Shown here piece by piece: positions 1-7,973 of a stretch of DNA of 42,664 nt. The stretch's first letter is position 1. The number at the start of each line of letters is the position of its first letter. Both the position numbers and the translations under genes were made by a program. The DNA comes from CAYZZU01 sp964483105 (GTDB lineage Bacteria > CG2-30-53-67), in the NCBI GenBank assembly GCA_964483105.1, contig CAYZZU010000022.1, positions 1 to 42,664 on the forward strand, given 5' to 3'. A model generated the notes under the pieces. The model made no database searches. It was not told where the DNA came from and saw nothing but the letters and a program-made list of their open reading frames with translations.

Positions 1-117
1 CATATAACAGAATGGCAAATAGATTGCAAGAAGATTTTTACAGGACTTCCCCTAATTTTCCAGGGTTACCAGGTCCAAGACGAAAAGCAATTCGCCCATC
101 AAAAACCAAACCTTTTT

Positions 118-143
118 GACAGGATGAACCGGATCGACAGGAT
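118..143. repeat. degenerate GACAGGAT repeat
   Basis: GACAGGAT occurs at 118-125 and again at 136-143, separated by a similar CCGGAT unit. The pattern resembles the short 'acaggat' tandem repeats scattered between genes in many deltaproteobacterial and related genomes. The rest of 1-250 holds no convincing gene; the short open frames there have no recognisable product. Confidence 0.4.
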
Positions 144-280
144 CTGCAAACCCGACTCCTCCAAAGGGGAGCATCACCCCCTGTCACCCAGCCTAATATC
201 GTAGAAGGAGAGGGGAAAAGGGCGAGATCGTGTGGTTCGACTGAGCTCACCATGCTCGGAAATCCAAAGAGAGAGACCGT

Positions 281-604
281 TCAGGGGCGACCCTGCGAAG
301 CATGTTCAGTGGTCCTTTTTGTAAACGGAGCGCCGCACCGAGAGGGATGCCGGGCTGTCTCGTCAAGGTTTGCGAGTGAGGCATACCCCCCTTCGGCATG
401 CTCAGGGCAGCCCCTGCGGTATGTCGCAGGGAGCATAACGCAGACGAGGCGGCTCTGCTCGTGCAGGCCATCCGGCCCCAGATCCTGGAAGCGGGAGATC
501 CATTTGTAGCCGGTTTCTCGGCTGATCTCGTACATGCGGCGTAGCTCGCTGAAGTTCCGCCCACCTCGAAGGTAGTCGGCAATGAAAAGTACTTTTCGGT
601 CCAT
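281..604 (-). pseudogene. IS481-like transposase remnant (N-terminal HTH only)
   Basis: From an ATG at 604 (minus strand) about 52 codons, down to about 449, read like the N-terminal helix-turn-helix of integrase-type (IS481/IS3-like) transposases: it opens MDRKVLFIADYLRGG and contains FSELRRMY..SRETGYKWISRF. After the residues HEQSR the frame runs into unrelated sequence, including a palindromic GC-rich repeat around 385-425, and stops at 281. The DDE catalytic domain is missing, so this is a dead fragment. The sequence just outside the start, with TGTC and TTGACAGTGAAAA at 608-627, looks like the outer end of such an element. Confidence 0.7.
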
Positions 605-615
605 ACTGTCCCACG

Positions 616-644
616 TTGACAGTGAAAAACGTTTCTGATAAGGT
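616..644 (+). promoter_or_regulatory. possible sigma-70 promoter for lnt
   Basis: A perfect -35 box TTGACA at 616-621 is followed, after 17 bases, by a weak -10 TAAGGT at 639-644. It points at lnt (703) and lies at the border of the transposase remnant, so lnt may use a promoter left by the element. The -10 matches only three of six consensus positions. Confidence 0.35.
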
Positions 645-702
645 ACTGCAGTTTTGAAATTCCTGTCCACTCTGCATTTCTGTCCAGAGGGAACCGACCA
701 GA

Positions 703-2283
703 GTGAAAATGATCTACAGCTTTTACGAAAGGGTCGCCTCCCTTCAAGCTTTTTGGGCTCTCGTTTCAGGTGTTCTTCTGGCTCTCTCTTTTCCGAAGAG
801 CGGGCTTTCGGGACTGGCCTACATTGCGTTTCTTCCACTTTTCTTTTCGTTGGACCGAAACAGGAACAAGATCCCCGTTTTTTTCTCCGGAATGGTCACA
901 GGTTTTTTTTACAATCTTTTGACCATCTATTGGATCACTTTGACCATGGAGAATTACGGAGGAGTCCCGAAAAGCCTGAGTTTATGCGTACTTTTGATTT
1001 TCTCCCTGTATCTTTCACTTTTTGTCGGTGTCTTTGCCTATGGGGTAGGGCGGTTCCTGCAGTCTGCCACGCTTTTTCTTTGGGGTACGCCTTTCTTGTG
1101 GGTGGCTTTGGAATACGCCCGGGCCCATCTCCTGACCGGTTTTCCCTGGGAACTTCTCGGTTACAGCCAGTATCTGAACCTTCCGGTCATCCAGATCTCG
1201 GATCTGACCGGTGTATACGGTGTGAGTTTTCTCATTATCCTGGTCAATTGCGGTTTGTTTCTGGCCCTGACCGGATTCGGAAGCGGAAATGGGGTTCGAC
1301 GACAGCTCGTCCCTCTGGCCTGTGTGATTCTCTGCCTGGTGGGAACCCTGTTGTATGGGGCGAACAGGCTTCGGGAGATCCGTTCCGGAACAATTCGATC
1401 GAAGATCCGGGTCAGTGTTGTGCAGGGGAATATCCAGCAGGATCGAAAGTGGGACCCGAAATACCGGAGCCGGATTCTTTCCATTTACGCACGGTTGTCA
1501 CAAAAAGCCGGCCTGAATCATCCGGATCTGATTATATGGCCTGAAGCGGCCGTGCCGTTCTATTTCATGATGGATCGTCCGGATCAAGCCAGGCTCCTGA
1601 CCTTAATTGACGACCTGGGGGTTGACCTTCTGTTCGGTGGCCCGGACGTGCGTTTGAAGAACGGGAAGGAGGATTATTTCAACAGTGCCTTCCTGGTTTC
1701 CCCTGCCGGCAGACTTCGGGGCAGGTATGATAAGATTCACCTGGTTCCCTTTGGAGAATATGTTCCGCTGCGGCGGGCTCTTTTTTTTGTGCACCCGATT
1801 ATTGATCAGATCGGGGATATGAAGCCGGGGGACGGGATTTCTCTGATGCGGACGGACAAGGGGTCCTGCGGTACGCCGATCTGTTTCGAGATTGTCTTTC
1901 CGGATCTCGTCCGGAGGTTTGTACGGGATGGGGCCGATTTCATCGCCACCTTGACCAATGATGACTGGTTTGGCCGTTCCTCGGCACCGTACCAGCATTT
2001 TTCCATGGCCGTTTTTAGGGCTGTGGAGAACCGGGTTCCTGTAGTGCGTGCCGCGAACAGTGGGATCTCCGGCGTAATCGCACCGGACGGCAGGGTCGTG
2101 AAGCGAACCGGAATTTTTCAGGAAGACGTCTTTACAGAAGACCTGGATCTTGCGGATCGACCTCTTTCGTTTTATACGCGGTTCGGAGATCTTTTCGCCT
2201 GGGTGTGCGTGATCGGGGCCTTTTTATGCCTTGCCGGGACCTACCGGCGGTCCGGACGGGAAGAAAAGCGGAACGACCCCTGA
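703..2283 (+). CDS. lnt: Apolipoprotein N-acyltransferase
   Basis: Lnt transfers the third acyl chain from a phospholipid to the N-terminal cysteine of lipoproteins at the periplasmic face of the inner membrane, the last step of lipoprotein maturation in diderm bacteria. The 526-residue protein has hydrophobic N-terminal membrane helices (roughly residues 10-225) and then a periplasmic nitrilase-like domain. The Glu-Lys-Cys triad is visible: Glu281 in WPEAA, Lys344 in RYDKIHLVPFGEYVP and Cys394 in PICFEIVFP. A final helix lies near residues 500-517. Length is close to the E. coli enzyme. The frame opens with GTG at 703, with an alternative ATG at 709. It is a single gene that ends facing bioD. 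Confidence 0.95.
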   Translation: MKMIYSFYERVASLQAFWALVSGVLLALSFPKSGLSGLAYIAFLPLFFSLDRNRNKIPVFFSGMVTGFFYNLLTIYWITLTMENYGGVPKSLSLCVLLIFSLYLSLFVGVFAYGVGRFLQSATLFLWGTPFLWVALEYARAHLLTGFPWELLGYSQYLNLPVIQISDLTGVYGVSFLIILVNCGLFLALTGFGSGNGVRRQLVPLACVILCLVGTLLYGANRLREIRSGTIRSKIRVSVVQGNIQQDRKWDPKYRSRILSIYARLSQKAGLNHPDLIIWPEAAVPFYFMMDRPDQARLLTLIDDLGVDLLFGGPDVRLKNGKEDYFNSAFLVSPAGRLRGRYDKIHLVPFGEYVPLRRALFFVHPIIDQIGDMKPGDGISLMRTDKGSCGTPICFEIVFPDLVRRFVRDGADFIATLTNDDWFGRSSAPYQHFSMAVFRAVENRVPVVRAANSGISGVIAPDGRVVKRTGIFQEDVFTEDLDLADRPLSFYTRFGDLFAWVCVIGAFLCLAGTYRRSGREEKRNDP

Positions 2284-2288
2284 GGGGG

Positions 2289-2303
2289 CGGCACCGACTG
2301 CCG
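2289..2303. terminator. small hairpin between convergent lnt and bioD
   Basis: CGGCA (2289-2293) and TGCCG (2299-2303) form a five-pair stem in the 27-bp gap between the two stop codons. There is no T-run on either side, so a role in termination is only a guess. Confidence 0.25.
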
Positions 2304-2310
2304 GATGGAA

Positions 2311-3024
2311 TCAGAGATCCAGAAAACCGAGAGGGATCAGGTCCGAAAAAAGATCGGCGGACTGTTCAATGAACTCTTCATCCAGCAGGGAATCTTCGAT
2401 ATAAGGCTTGGTCCCGAGAAAAGGGACGCCGGATATCTTCTCGATGATGATGGGGCTCTTTTCTTCAGCAAGGTGAATCGCCTCGTGTCGCCGGTTGACG
2501 ATAAACCCAAGAATCTTGATCCCCTGGCATTTTGCGTAGTGGATGGAAAGAAGGGTATGGTTGATGGTTCCCAGCTTCGGACGGGAAACCAGTATAATCG
2601 GGAGACCCAGGAGCTGAATCAGGTTGGATACCAGGAATTTCTGATAGATCGGCACCATCAGTCCACCGGCTCCCTCCACCACCATAAAATCATGGCGTTC
2701 TTTCAGCTTGAGGTAACAATCCCGGATATATTCATCATTGATTTCCACGCCTTCACGTTCGGCCGCTTCACAGGGAGCGACGGGGGTCTCCATGGTATAG
2801 GGGGTGATCAGTTTTTTCGGGTCTTTACTGCGGGCCGCTTTAATCAGAAATTCGGAATCTGTGGGAAGCAATCCCTTGGGACCTCTGGCACACCCGGTTT
2901 CCACGGGTTTCATAACTCCCACATCAATACCACGGTTCAGCAGTGTGCGGGCCAGTGCGGCGGAGACGATGGTTTTTCCTACGCCGGTGTCCGTACCGGT
3001 TATGAATACTCCCGGATAACGCAT
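2311..3024 (-). CDS. bioD: Dethiobiotin synthetase (ATP-dependent)
   Basis: BioD closes the ureido ring of dethiobiotin from 7,8-diaminopelargonate, CO2 and ATP, the penultimate step of biotin synthesis, in the cytoplasm. The 237-residue protein has the family P-loop GTDTGVGKT (residues 10-18), the KPVETG motif with Lys39, and the second glycine-rich motif VVEGAGGLMVP (about 115-124). Length is normal. The ATG at 3024 lies 21 bp after the stop of the receiver protein upstream, so both are probably co-transcribed. No other bio genes are in the window, and a partner with a two-component-type domain is unusual for bioD. Confidence 0.93.
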   Translation of the reverse strand: MRYPGVFITGTDTGVGKTIVSAALARTLLNRGIDVGVMKPVETGCARGPKGLLPTDSEFLIKAARSKDPKKLITPYTMETPVAPCEAAEREGVEINDEYIRDCYLKLKERHDFMVVEGAGGLMVPIYQKFLVSNLIQLLGLPIILVSRPKLGTINHTLLSIHYAKCQGIKILGFIVNRRHEAIHLAEEKSPIIIEKISGVPFLGTKPYIEDSLLDEEFIEQSADLFSDLIPLGFLDL

Positions 3025-3045
3025 GATCGGGATTCCGAACTCGTT

Positions 3046-4569
3046 TCAGGAACCCTGCGAGAGTTCCACTTCGTTTTTTAAGCGTTGAATTTCTTTTACG
3101 ACAAGCTCTTCGGCAAGATCGGGGATGACCTCCCAGGCGACCCGTTCGATGATCTCTGCGGCCTTGGCCTCCACCATATCAGCGATGACCTGTTTCAGGG
3201 TCTCTTCGTTGATCGCAGGGGCCGGTCCGGATGAAATCTCCATTTTCAGGGGTTTCTCCAGGAGCTGATCGGAGACGGTTTCCGGGTCTCCGCCGAAGGA
3301 GGAGACTTCCGGGGACCATTCCGATGTAGTCGCTCCCTGAGTCGGGAAGACCTCTTCGAAAGAATCTTCTGCTTCCTCCTGCGTTCCTTTTTCCGGTTCA
3401 TCCAGTCTGCTTTCTGGTTTCAGAACGCAGGGTTCGGCGTCGGAATCTTCCCGTTCGGGAACTGCAGGCATGAATGGTTCGGCCTCGAGGGGTTGCGTAT
3501 CACCACGGGTTTCTTTGTGATCTGCTTCCGTGGAGGATTCCATTGACTGATCCGGAGATGTTCCGGTTTCATCGTGAGCCAGGAACTCATCCATGAGGTC
3601 GATCGGGGTGCTCTCTACCTGGAAGGGAGTCTCTTCGGGTTCGACACTGTCGCCGGATTCCGCGAATTCTTCGGGGATATCGTAAACGTTGATTTCTTCT
3701 TCTTCCAGTACTTCCCGGTTGACTTCAGGACTTTCGTCGGAACCGGAGACCTCGCCGGAAAAGTCGGATTCCTGATCGGTCTCGAAGGGGTGATCCAGCG
3801 ATGGTTCGAGCATCGGTTCCACTTCACTTTCATCCACATCGCCGTCCGTGAGTTCCGGTGAAATTTCATCCGGTGTTTCCGCCGTGGCTGTATCCGACGA
3901 TGCTTCAGACAGAATCAGTTCGTCCGGGATCGTCTGTGTGTCGGAACCGGCCTCTTCTTCGGGCTGAAAATCCAGAGGCTGCTCGACCAGCACTTCTTCA
4001 GGAGGTTGATCGGAGCGTGTGGTTTCCCCGGGCTCTTCAAACATCTCCTCGGCTTCGGACATGAACTCATCGGTGAGTTCAAACTCGAAGTCTTCTCCTT
4101 CCACTTTTTCGAGTTCCGGAACCGTGTCGTCGAAGGCCGGAGATCCGGATCCGGTACGGCCTGCTTCTTCGGGGATGGGGGACTCGACTTCTGCCGGCTC
4201 CGGCTTCTTCAAAAGATTTTCAATCTTTGCGAGCAGTTCTTCTGACTCAAAGGGTTTGACAATGTGGTCGTTCGCGCCCACGCGTTGTCCTCGTTCCTCA
4301 TCGAAGGTTTCAAAAGTACTGGAGAGCAAAAGAACCGGCACATCCGAAAGCCGGGGGTTCTGTCGGATTTTTTCGCAGAGTTCATATCCGTTCAATTCCG
4401 GCATTACAATATCCGCCAGGACCAAATCCGGCTTCATTTTTTCTGCCATCTCCAGAGCGGAAGCACCGTCGGAAGCCATGGTGATATCATAATCCTTGTC
4501 GGCCAGTGTCAGTTCCACCACTTTCTGGATCGTGACACTGTCATCTGCGAGTAGAAGTTTTGCGCCCAT
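3046..4569 (-). CDS. Receiver-domain protein with long acidic linker and helical tail
   Basis: Residues 1-120 are a CheY-like receiver: acidic pair Asp9-Asp10, phosphoacceptor Asp53 in LADIVMPELNG, Ser83 and Lys105 in HIVKPF. Residues of about 125-450 are strongly acidic and low in complexity (Glu, Asp, Ser, Pro, Thr) and look disordered. The last 60 residues form a predicted amphipathic helical tail with AAEIIERVAWEVIPDLAEEL. No DNA-binding or enzymatic output domain is seen. The ATG at 4569 is preferred over an upstream in-frame start because it follows GGAGGGATTGTCA and begins the receiver fold directly. A receiver plus disordered acidic region recalls RomR-type polarity proteins, but that comparison is inference. 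It is probably co-transcribed with bioD. Confidence 0.8.
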   Translation of the reverse strand: MGAKLLLADDSVTIQKVVELTLADKDYDITMASDGASALEMAEKMKPDLVLADIVMPELNGYELCEKIRQNPRLSDVPVLLLSSTFETFDEERGQRVGANDHIVKPFESEELLAKIENLLKKPEPAEVESPIPEEAGRTGSGSPAFDDTVPELEKVEGEDFEFELTDEFMSEAEEMFEEPGETTRSDQPPEEVLVEQPLDFQPEEEAGSDTQTIPDELILSEASSDTATAETPDEISPELTDGDVDESEVEPMLEPSLDHPFETDQESDFSGEVSGSDESPEVNREVLEEEEINVYDIPEEFAESGDSVEPEETPFQVESTPIDLMDEFLAHDETGTSPDQSMESSTEADHKETRGDTQPLEAEPFMPAVPEREDSDAEPCVLKPESRLDEPEKGTQEEAEDSFEEVFPTQGATTSEWSPEVSSFGGDPETVSDQLLEKPLKMEISSGPAPAINEETLKQVIADMVEAKAAEIIERVAWEVIPDLAEELVVKEIQRLKNEVELSQGS

Positions 4570-4662
4570 TGACAATCCCTCCATGTAGACAGGCAGGCTT
4601 CCTACCGGAAGAAAAAGAATATGCATGGAACAGGTTGTAGCAGAACGATACCGATTTTTTTT

Positions 4663-4691
4663 ATCATAGTATAGATCCCTCCTTTTTGCAA
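4663..4691 (-). promoter_or_regulatory. sigma-70 promoter for the receiver protein and bioD
   Basis: On the minus strand TTGCAA (4686-4691) is followed after 17 bases by TATGAT (4663-4668). Transcription would begin near 4657, giving an untranslated leader of about 90 nt before the ATG at 4569. Confidence 0.6.
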
Positions 4692-4727
4692 GGTTAAAAG
4701 CACGGAAAAATCTTATACGGCAAGGAG

Positions 4728-5624
4728 TTAAAAGGTTTGAAAAGAATCGGGATCAAACCATTCCGGTCCGTTTCGCATGTTCCCGTACACGATCTTCCGA
4801 AAGGCCTGACGGATACGCCGGGAGACCGGACCGATAGAAAATGTTCTCTGATCCACCCGACATATCGGCATGGCCTCATAGCTGGAATTGGTCAGGAAGG
4901 CCTCATCCGCCTGGTACAGCTCTTCAGGAAGGAAGAGCCCCTTCCGGATCGGGAATTCCAGCTTCTGAGCGATTTCCAGGATCACCCCCCGGGTGACTCC
5001 TTTGAGAATACCGGCTTGAAGAGAGGGGGTGCACAGTGTCCCGTCTTTCACAAAGAAGAGGTTGCTGACCGTTCCCTCGGTCAGGAATCCGTTCCGGTTC
5101 AGGAGAATCCCTTCATCGGCCCCCGACTTTTTCGAATCGATTCTGGCCAGGATATTGTTCAGGAAATTCGTGGACTTAATTTGTGGATCCAATGCTGCCG
5201 CCGGGATTTTCCGTGTGGAAACAATTGAAACCGGGATGCCGTGTTCATAGGTTTTCTCCGGATATCCCGTGAAGGGACGGGCCATCACGACGAGGGTCGG
5301 TTTTTCACACAGTACCGGATCCAACCCCGGGGGGCCTACGCCCCTTGATACGGAAAGCCTGAGAACGGCTTCGGTGTACCGGTTGACCAGAAGGATGTTT
5401 TTCAGAGTTTCCGCAAGGAACCCGCGTGACCAGGGGATCGGAAGGGAGATCCTCTCAGCGGACCGGAACAGGCGGTTCAGATGATCCTGGATCCGGAAGA
5501 TTCCCCTCGGGTAGGCCCGGAGCGTTTCGAAAACGCCGTCCCCGTAAAGAAATCCATGGTCTAAGACCGAAATCTTTGCCTCCGCTTCCTCCTGAAACTC
5601 TCCGTTGATATAGATCTTTGCCAT
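4728..5624 (-). CDS. Fold-type IV PLP-dependent aminotransferase (branched-chain/D-amino acid type)
   Basis: The 298-residue protein belongs to the IlvE/D-amino-acid transaminase/aminodeoxychorismate lyase superfamily. It opens with IYINGEF and has the LDHGFLYGDGVFETLR motif (about 20-35). The PLP-binding lysine is Lys150 in QIKSTNFLNN, and EGTVSNLFFV follows near residue 188. IlvE would make branched-chain amino acids from their keto acids; the family cannot be resolved to one substrate by reading alone, so ilvE, dat and pabC all remain possible. The ATG at 5624 is one base past the stop of the upstream GGDEF gene, indicating translational coupling. Confidence 0.85.
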   Translation of the reverse strand: MAKIYINGEFQEEAEAKISVLDHGFLYGDGVFETLRAYPRGIFRIQDHLNRLFRSAERISLPIPWSRGFLAETLKNILLVNRYTEAVLRLSVSRGVGPPGLDPVLCEKPTLVVMARPFTGYPEKTYEHGIPVSIVSTRKIPAAALDPQIKSTNFLNNILARIDSKKSGADEGILLNRNGFLTEGTVSNLFFVKDGTLCTPSLQAGILKGVTRGVILEIAQKLEFPIRKGLFLPEELYQADEAFLTNSSYEAMPICRVDQRTFSIGPVSRRIRQAFRKIVYGNMRNGPEWFDPDSFQTF

Positions 5625-5625
5625 A

Positions 5626-6558
5626 CTATCCCCGGTAGATTCTATAATAGCTTCCCGGCAATTTTTTAACCTCTTTTTTCACCTGTGCGACCTTTTTGCC
5701 GATTTCAGAAAGGATCTGAAATCGGCGATGTTCATCAATGACCACGGCAATGGAAATGGTCATGATAGGGAACTTTTTCTTTACGCCATCTCTGTCTTTC
5801 GCGACAAACCCTTTCTGGGCCAGGTGGCGGGTTTCATAGAAGGAGGGGATCTTTTCGTCAAACTCCCGGATCACCTTCTGACAGATGCCTTCCACCCGTT
5901 CCGGGCGAGTGATCAGAATGAAATCGTCACCACCGATATGGCCGATAAAATCCTCTTCATCTCCCTCCAACATGACCACACCTGCGAGAATCCGCCCCGT
6001 GGTTTGAATGACTTTGTTTGCAGCGTCGAACCCGTAGGTGTCGGAATAGGCCTTGAAGTTGTCCAGGTCCGGATAACAGACTCCATACGGTTCCCCCATT
6101 TCGATTCGCCGGAGGAGTTCCCTTTCCACAGCCGCATTTCCGGGAAGGTTGGTTGTAGGATTCCGGTCCGCTTCCCGGACGGTGTGGCGAATCAGGGCAC
6201 GAACTCTCGCGACCAGTTCCCGGTTATCGAAGGGTTTGCAGAGGTAATCATCCGCGCCGGCGTTCAGTCCGTCCACCCGGTCCGAGACGCTCGTCCGTCC
6301 CGTCAGCATCAGAATGGGGATACGGGACAGGAAGATGTTTCTCTTGATCTGTTCGCAGATTTCAATCCCGTCGATTTCGGGCATATTGATGTCCAGGATC
6401 ATGAGATCCGGCGGCCCCTGTTCGATGACCTTCAGGACCTGCCGTCCGGATTCGACCACGGTGCACTCGTAGCCCGCCTTGGTCATCACGAAGTGAATCA
6501 GGCGCCGGATATTCGCCTCGTCGTCGACGGCCAGTACCTTGTATTTTTTCATGGACAT
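5626..6558 (-). CDS. Receiver-GGDEF response regulator
   Basis: A 310-residue two-domain protein. Residues 1-122 are a receiver (Asp12/Asp13, phosphoacceptor Asp56 in MILDINMPEIDG, Lys108 in LCKPF). Residues of about 135-310 are a GGDEF-type domain with DLDNFKAYSDTYGF and the signature GGDDF (209-213), where the second acidic residue is Asp instead of Glu. The usual RxxD inhibitory site just upstream is absent. It may make cyclic di-GMP on phosphorylation, or be a catalytically weak relative; the sequence does not decide. The start at 6558 (MSMKKYK) is chosen because the receiver begins there and the promoter lies at 6713-6740; the SD is weak. Confidence 0.85.
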   Translation of the reverse strand: MSMKKYKVLAVDDEANIRRLIHFVMTKAGYECTVVESGRQVLKVIEQGPPDLMILDINMPEIDGIEICEQIKRNIFLSRIPILMLTGRTSVSDRVDGLNAGADDYLCKPFDNRELVARVRALIRHTVREADRNPTTNLPGNAAVERELLRRIEMGEPYGVCYPDLDNFKAYSDTYGFDAANKVIQTTGRILAGVVMLEGDEEDFIGHIGGDDFILITRPERVEGICQKVIREFDEKIPSFYETRHLAQKGFVAKDRDGVKKKFPIMTISIAVVIDEHRRFQILSEIGKKVAQVKKEVKKLPGSYYRIYRG

Positions 6559-6712
6559 GATGTCGGATCCGGAAAATGTCGCTTCGGACGGACCTGTAAA
6601 GAAACCTGTTGAATCAGACCTCATGTGAAACCGGCGGTTCCTCGACGCGGAAGGGGGGAGGAACCCATCCACGGCGCATGCATTTTCTCTGCCTGGGATT
6701 GTTTTTTGCATG

Positions 6713-6740
6713 AGTATACCATGACGCATGATTTAATCAA
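6713..6740 (-). promoter_or_regulatory. sigma-70 promoter (extended -10) for the GGDEF-aminotransferase operon
   Basis: On the minus strand TTGATT (6735-6740), 16 bases, then TATACT (6713-6718) preceded by TGG, an extended -10. Transcription would start near 6706, about 150 nt before the chosen start codon at 6558. Confidence 0.6.
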
Positions 6741-6846
6741 GAGTGTGTTTTGTTGGACCTGCAATGTGCACCGATTCATTTGCCGTCACTCCGTGTCTCC
6801 CAATTTGCAGGACGGAAACTGAGGAGTTCGCTGTAGGGTTACACGG

Positions 6847-6862
6847 ATTCCACCGGTGGAAT
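6847..6862. promoter_or_regulatory. perfect 16-bp palindrome overlapping the pst -35 box (candidate operator)
   Basis: ATTCCACCGGTGGAAT reads the same on both strands. Its last base is the first base of the TTGACA box at 6862-6867. This placement is typical of a dimeric regulator site. It does not match the direct-repeat Pho box of PhoB. The regulator is unknown. Confidence 0.55.
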
Positions 6863-6890
6863 TGACACGATCTGAGGAACCGGGTATTTT
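6862..6890 (+). promoter_or_regulatory. sigma-70 promoter of the pst operon
   Basis: TTGACA (6862-6867), a 17-base spacer and TATTTT (6885-6890) form a near-consensus promoter pointing at pstS. Transcription would start at about 6897, leaving a leader of about 240 nt before the ATG at 7137. Confidence 0.7.
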
Positions 6891-6896
6891 AGAATC

Positions 6897-7084
6897 TGTC
6901 AGGGAGTGAAGAGGTCCCTGTTGAGCCATACGGGTGTTTGTCTGTGCGCCTGCCTGTGGGGGAGCGCACGCAGACAAGCCATGGTAGTCCGGAAACGGAC
7001 CCGTAAGCCGGTGGGGTCCGGCCGGCTGATTTTCCCGTGGTCCGGAAACTCCCTTCAGGGAAGCCCTCGGAGAGCCCATCCTCT
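6897..7084 (+). ncRNA. candidate structured leader RNA of the pst operon
   Basis: The region between the promoter and pstS contains no gene but dense complementary segments. CAGGGA (6900-6905) pairs with TCCCTG (6915-6920). CGGG (6931-6934) pairs with CCCG (7034-7037) and encloses three hairpins: TTGTCTG/CAGACAA (6938-6944/6971-6977, extended by TGCGC/GCGCA), GTCCG-GAAA-CGGAC (6987-7000) and AGCCGG/CCGGCT (7006-7011/7022-7027). A second CAGGGA at 7056-7061 could instead pair with TCCCTG (6915-6920), closing the whole junction. Two mutually exclusive pairings suggest a regulatory leader. I could not match it to a riboswitch class known to me. Confidence 0.5.
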
Positions 7085-7136
7085 TTAGAAATGTGAAAAA
7101 TCCGAATTGTATGAATCCAGTGGAGGAGGGGACAGG

Positions 7137-7973
7137 ATGAAAAACTGGAAAATCATTGTGTTCACACTTGTGCTGGCGGCAGCTCTTTTCAACTGTTCCC
7201 GGAGAGAAAGCATCACTGTGGCGGGGTCGACGACAGTATTGCCGGTCGTTTCAAAGGCCGCGGAACGTTTTCAAGTCGAATATGGCATTCCTGTCATTGT
7301 CAATGCGGGAGGTTCCGGAGTCGGTATCAACCAGCTTGGAGGTGGGAAGATCGATATCGGAATGGCCTCTCGTGAAATGACGGAATCGGAGTTTGCGAGA
7401 TATCCCGCGGTGAAGTTTGTCAGGCATCCCATCGGGAAAGATGCGGTGGTGCCGGTGGTTTCTTCCGAGGTCTACGATGCCGGGGTGCAGGTCTTGTCCC
7501 TTGAACAGATCGGCATGATCTATCGGGGACAAATTTCCAACTGGAGCGAGCTGGGAGGGCCCGACAAGGAGATCCTGGTGGTGGATAAAGAGAAGTCGCG
7601 GGGGACACGTCATGTGTTTATGAAAAGTGTATTGGGTGATAGAGAGGCGGAAGCGCCCGGCGCAGACCTGGTGCTCGGTTCCAACAATGAAGAACAGACC
7701 GCTATTGCGCAAAGTGACGCGGCCATCGGAATGCTGTCCAATGCGTGGATCAATGATGATGTCAAAGGGCTGTCCATCAGGATGGCTGACCAGTCCGTTG
7801 TTGCCCCGACACGGGCGAATATCGTCAGCGGAAAGTTTCCGATCACCAGGGAGCTGTTGTTGCTCACAAATGGAAAGCCGCAGGGAAATATCAAGAGGTT
7901 TATCGATTTTATATTAAGTGGAGATGGGCAGAAGATTGTTGAGGAGGCCGGCTATGTCAGCCTCCGGCAGTAG
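7137..7973 (+). CDS. pstS: Phosphate ABC transporter, substrate-binding protein
   Basis: PstS binds phosphate in the periplasm and delivers it to the PstCA channel. The 278-residue protein has an N-terminal hydrophobic export signal ending near Cys20 (ALFNCS, a poor lipobox, so lipid anchoring is uncertain). The mature part has the phosphate-binding-family motifs AGSTTVLPVVSKAAERF, NAGGSGVGINQL and SRGTRHVFM. The ATG at 7137 follows a strong GGAGGAGGGG ribosome site and starts directly with the signal; an upstream in-frame start at 7107 is less likely. It is first in pstSCAB and its end overlaps pstC by 20 bp. Confidence 0.9.
   Translation: MKNWKIIVFTLVLAAALFNCSRRESITVAGSTTVLPVVSKAAERFQVEYGIPVIVNAGGSGVGINQLGGGKIDIGMASREMTESEFARYPAVKFVRHPIGKDAVVPVVSSEVYDAGVQVLSLEQIGMIYRGQISNWSELGGPDKEILVVDKEKSRGTRHVFMKSVLGDREAEAPGADLVLGSNNEEQTAIAQSDAAIGMLSNAWINDDVKGLSIRMADQSVVAPTRANIVSGKFPITRELLLLTNGKPQGNIKRFIDFILSGDGQKIVEEAGYVSLRQ

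Noticed and set aside
38..253. 71-codon frame at the left edge
   Set aside because: Composed of repeat-like intergenic DNA with no recognisable product.
2305..3081. Plus-strand open frame opposite bioD
   Set aside because: bioD on the minus strand has the P-loop and family motifs at full length; the plus frame has none.
6897..7084. Cobalamin or cyclic di-GMP riboswitch upstream of pstS
   Set aside because: A GCCGGTG...TCCGGC block and GCCATGGTAG resemble parts of those classes, but the B12 box and the conserved GEMM core bases are missing.
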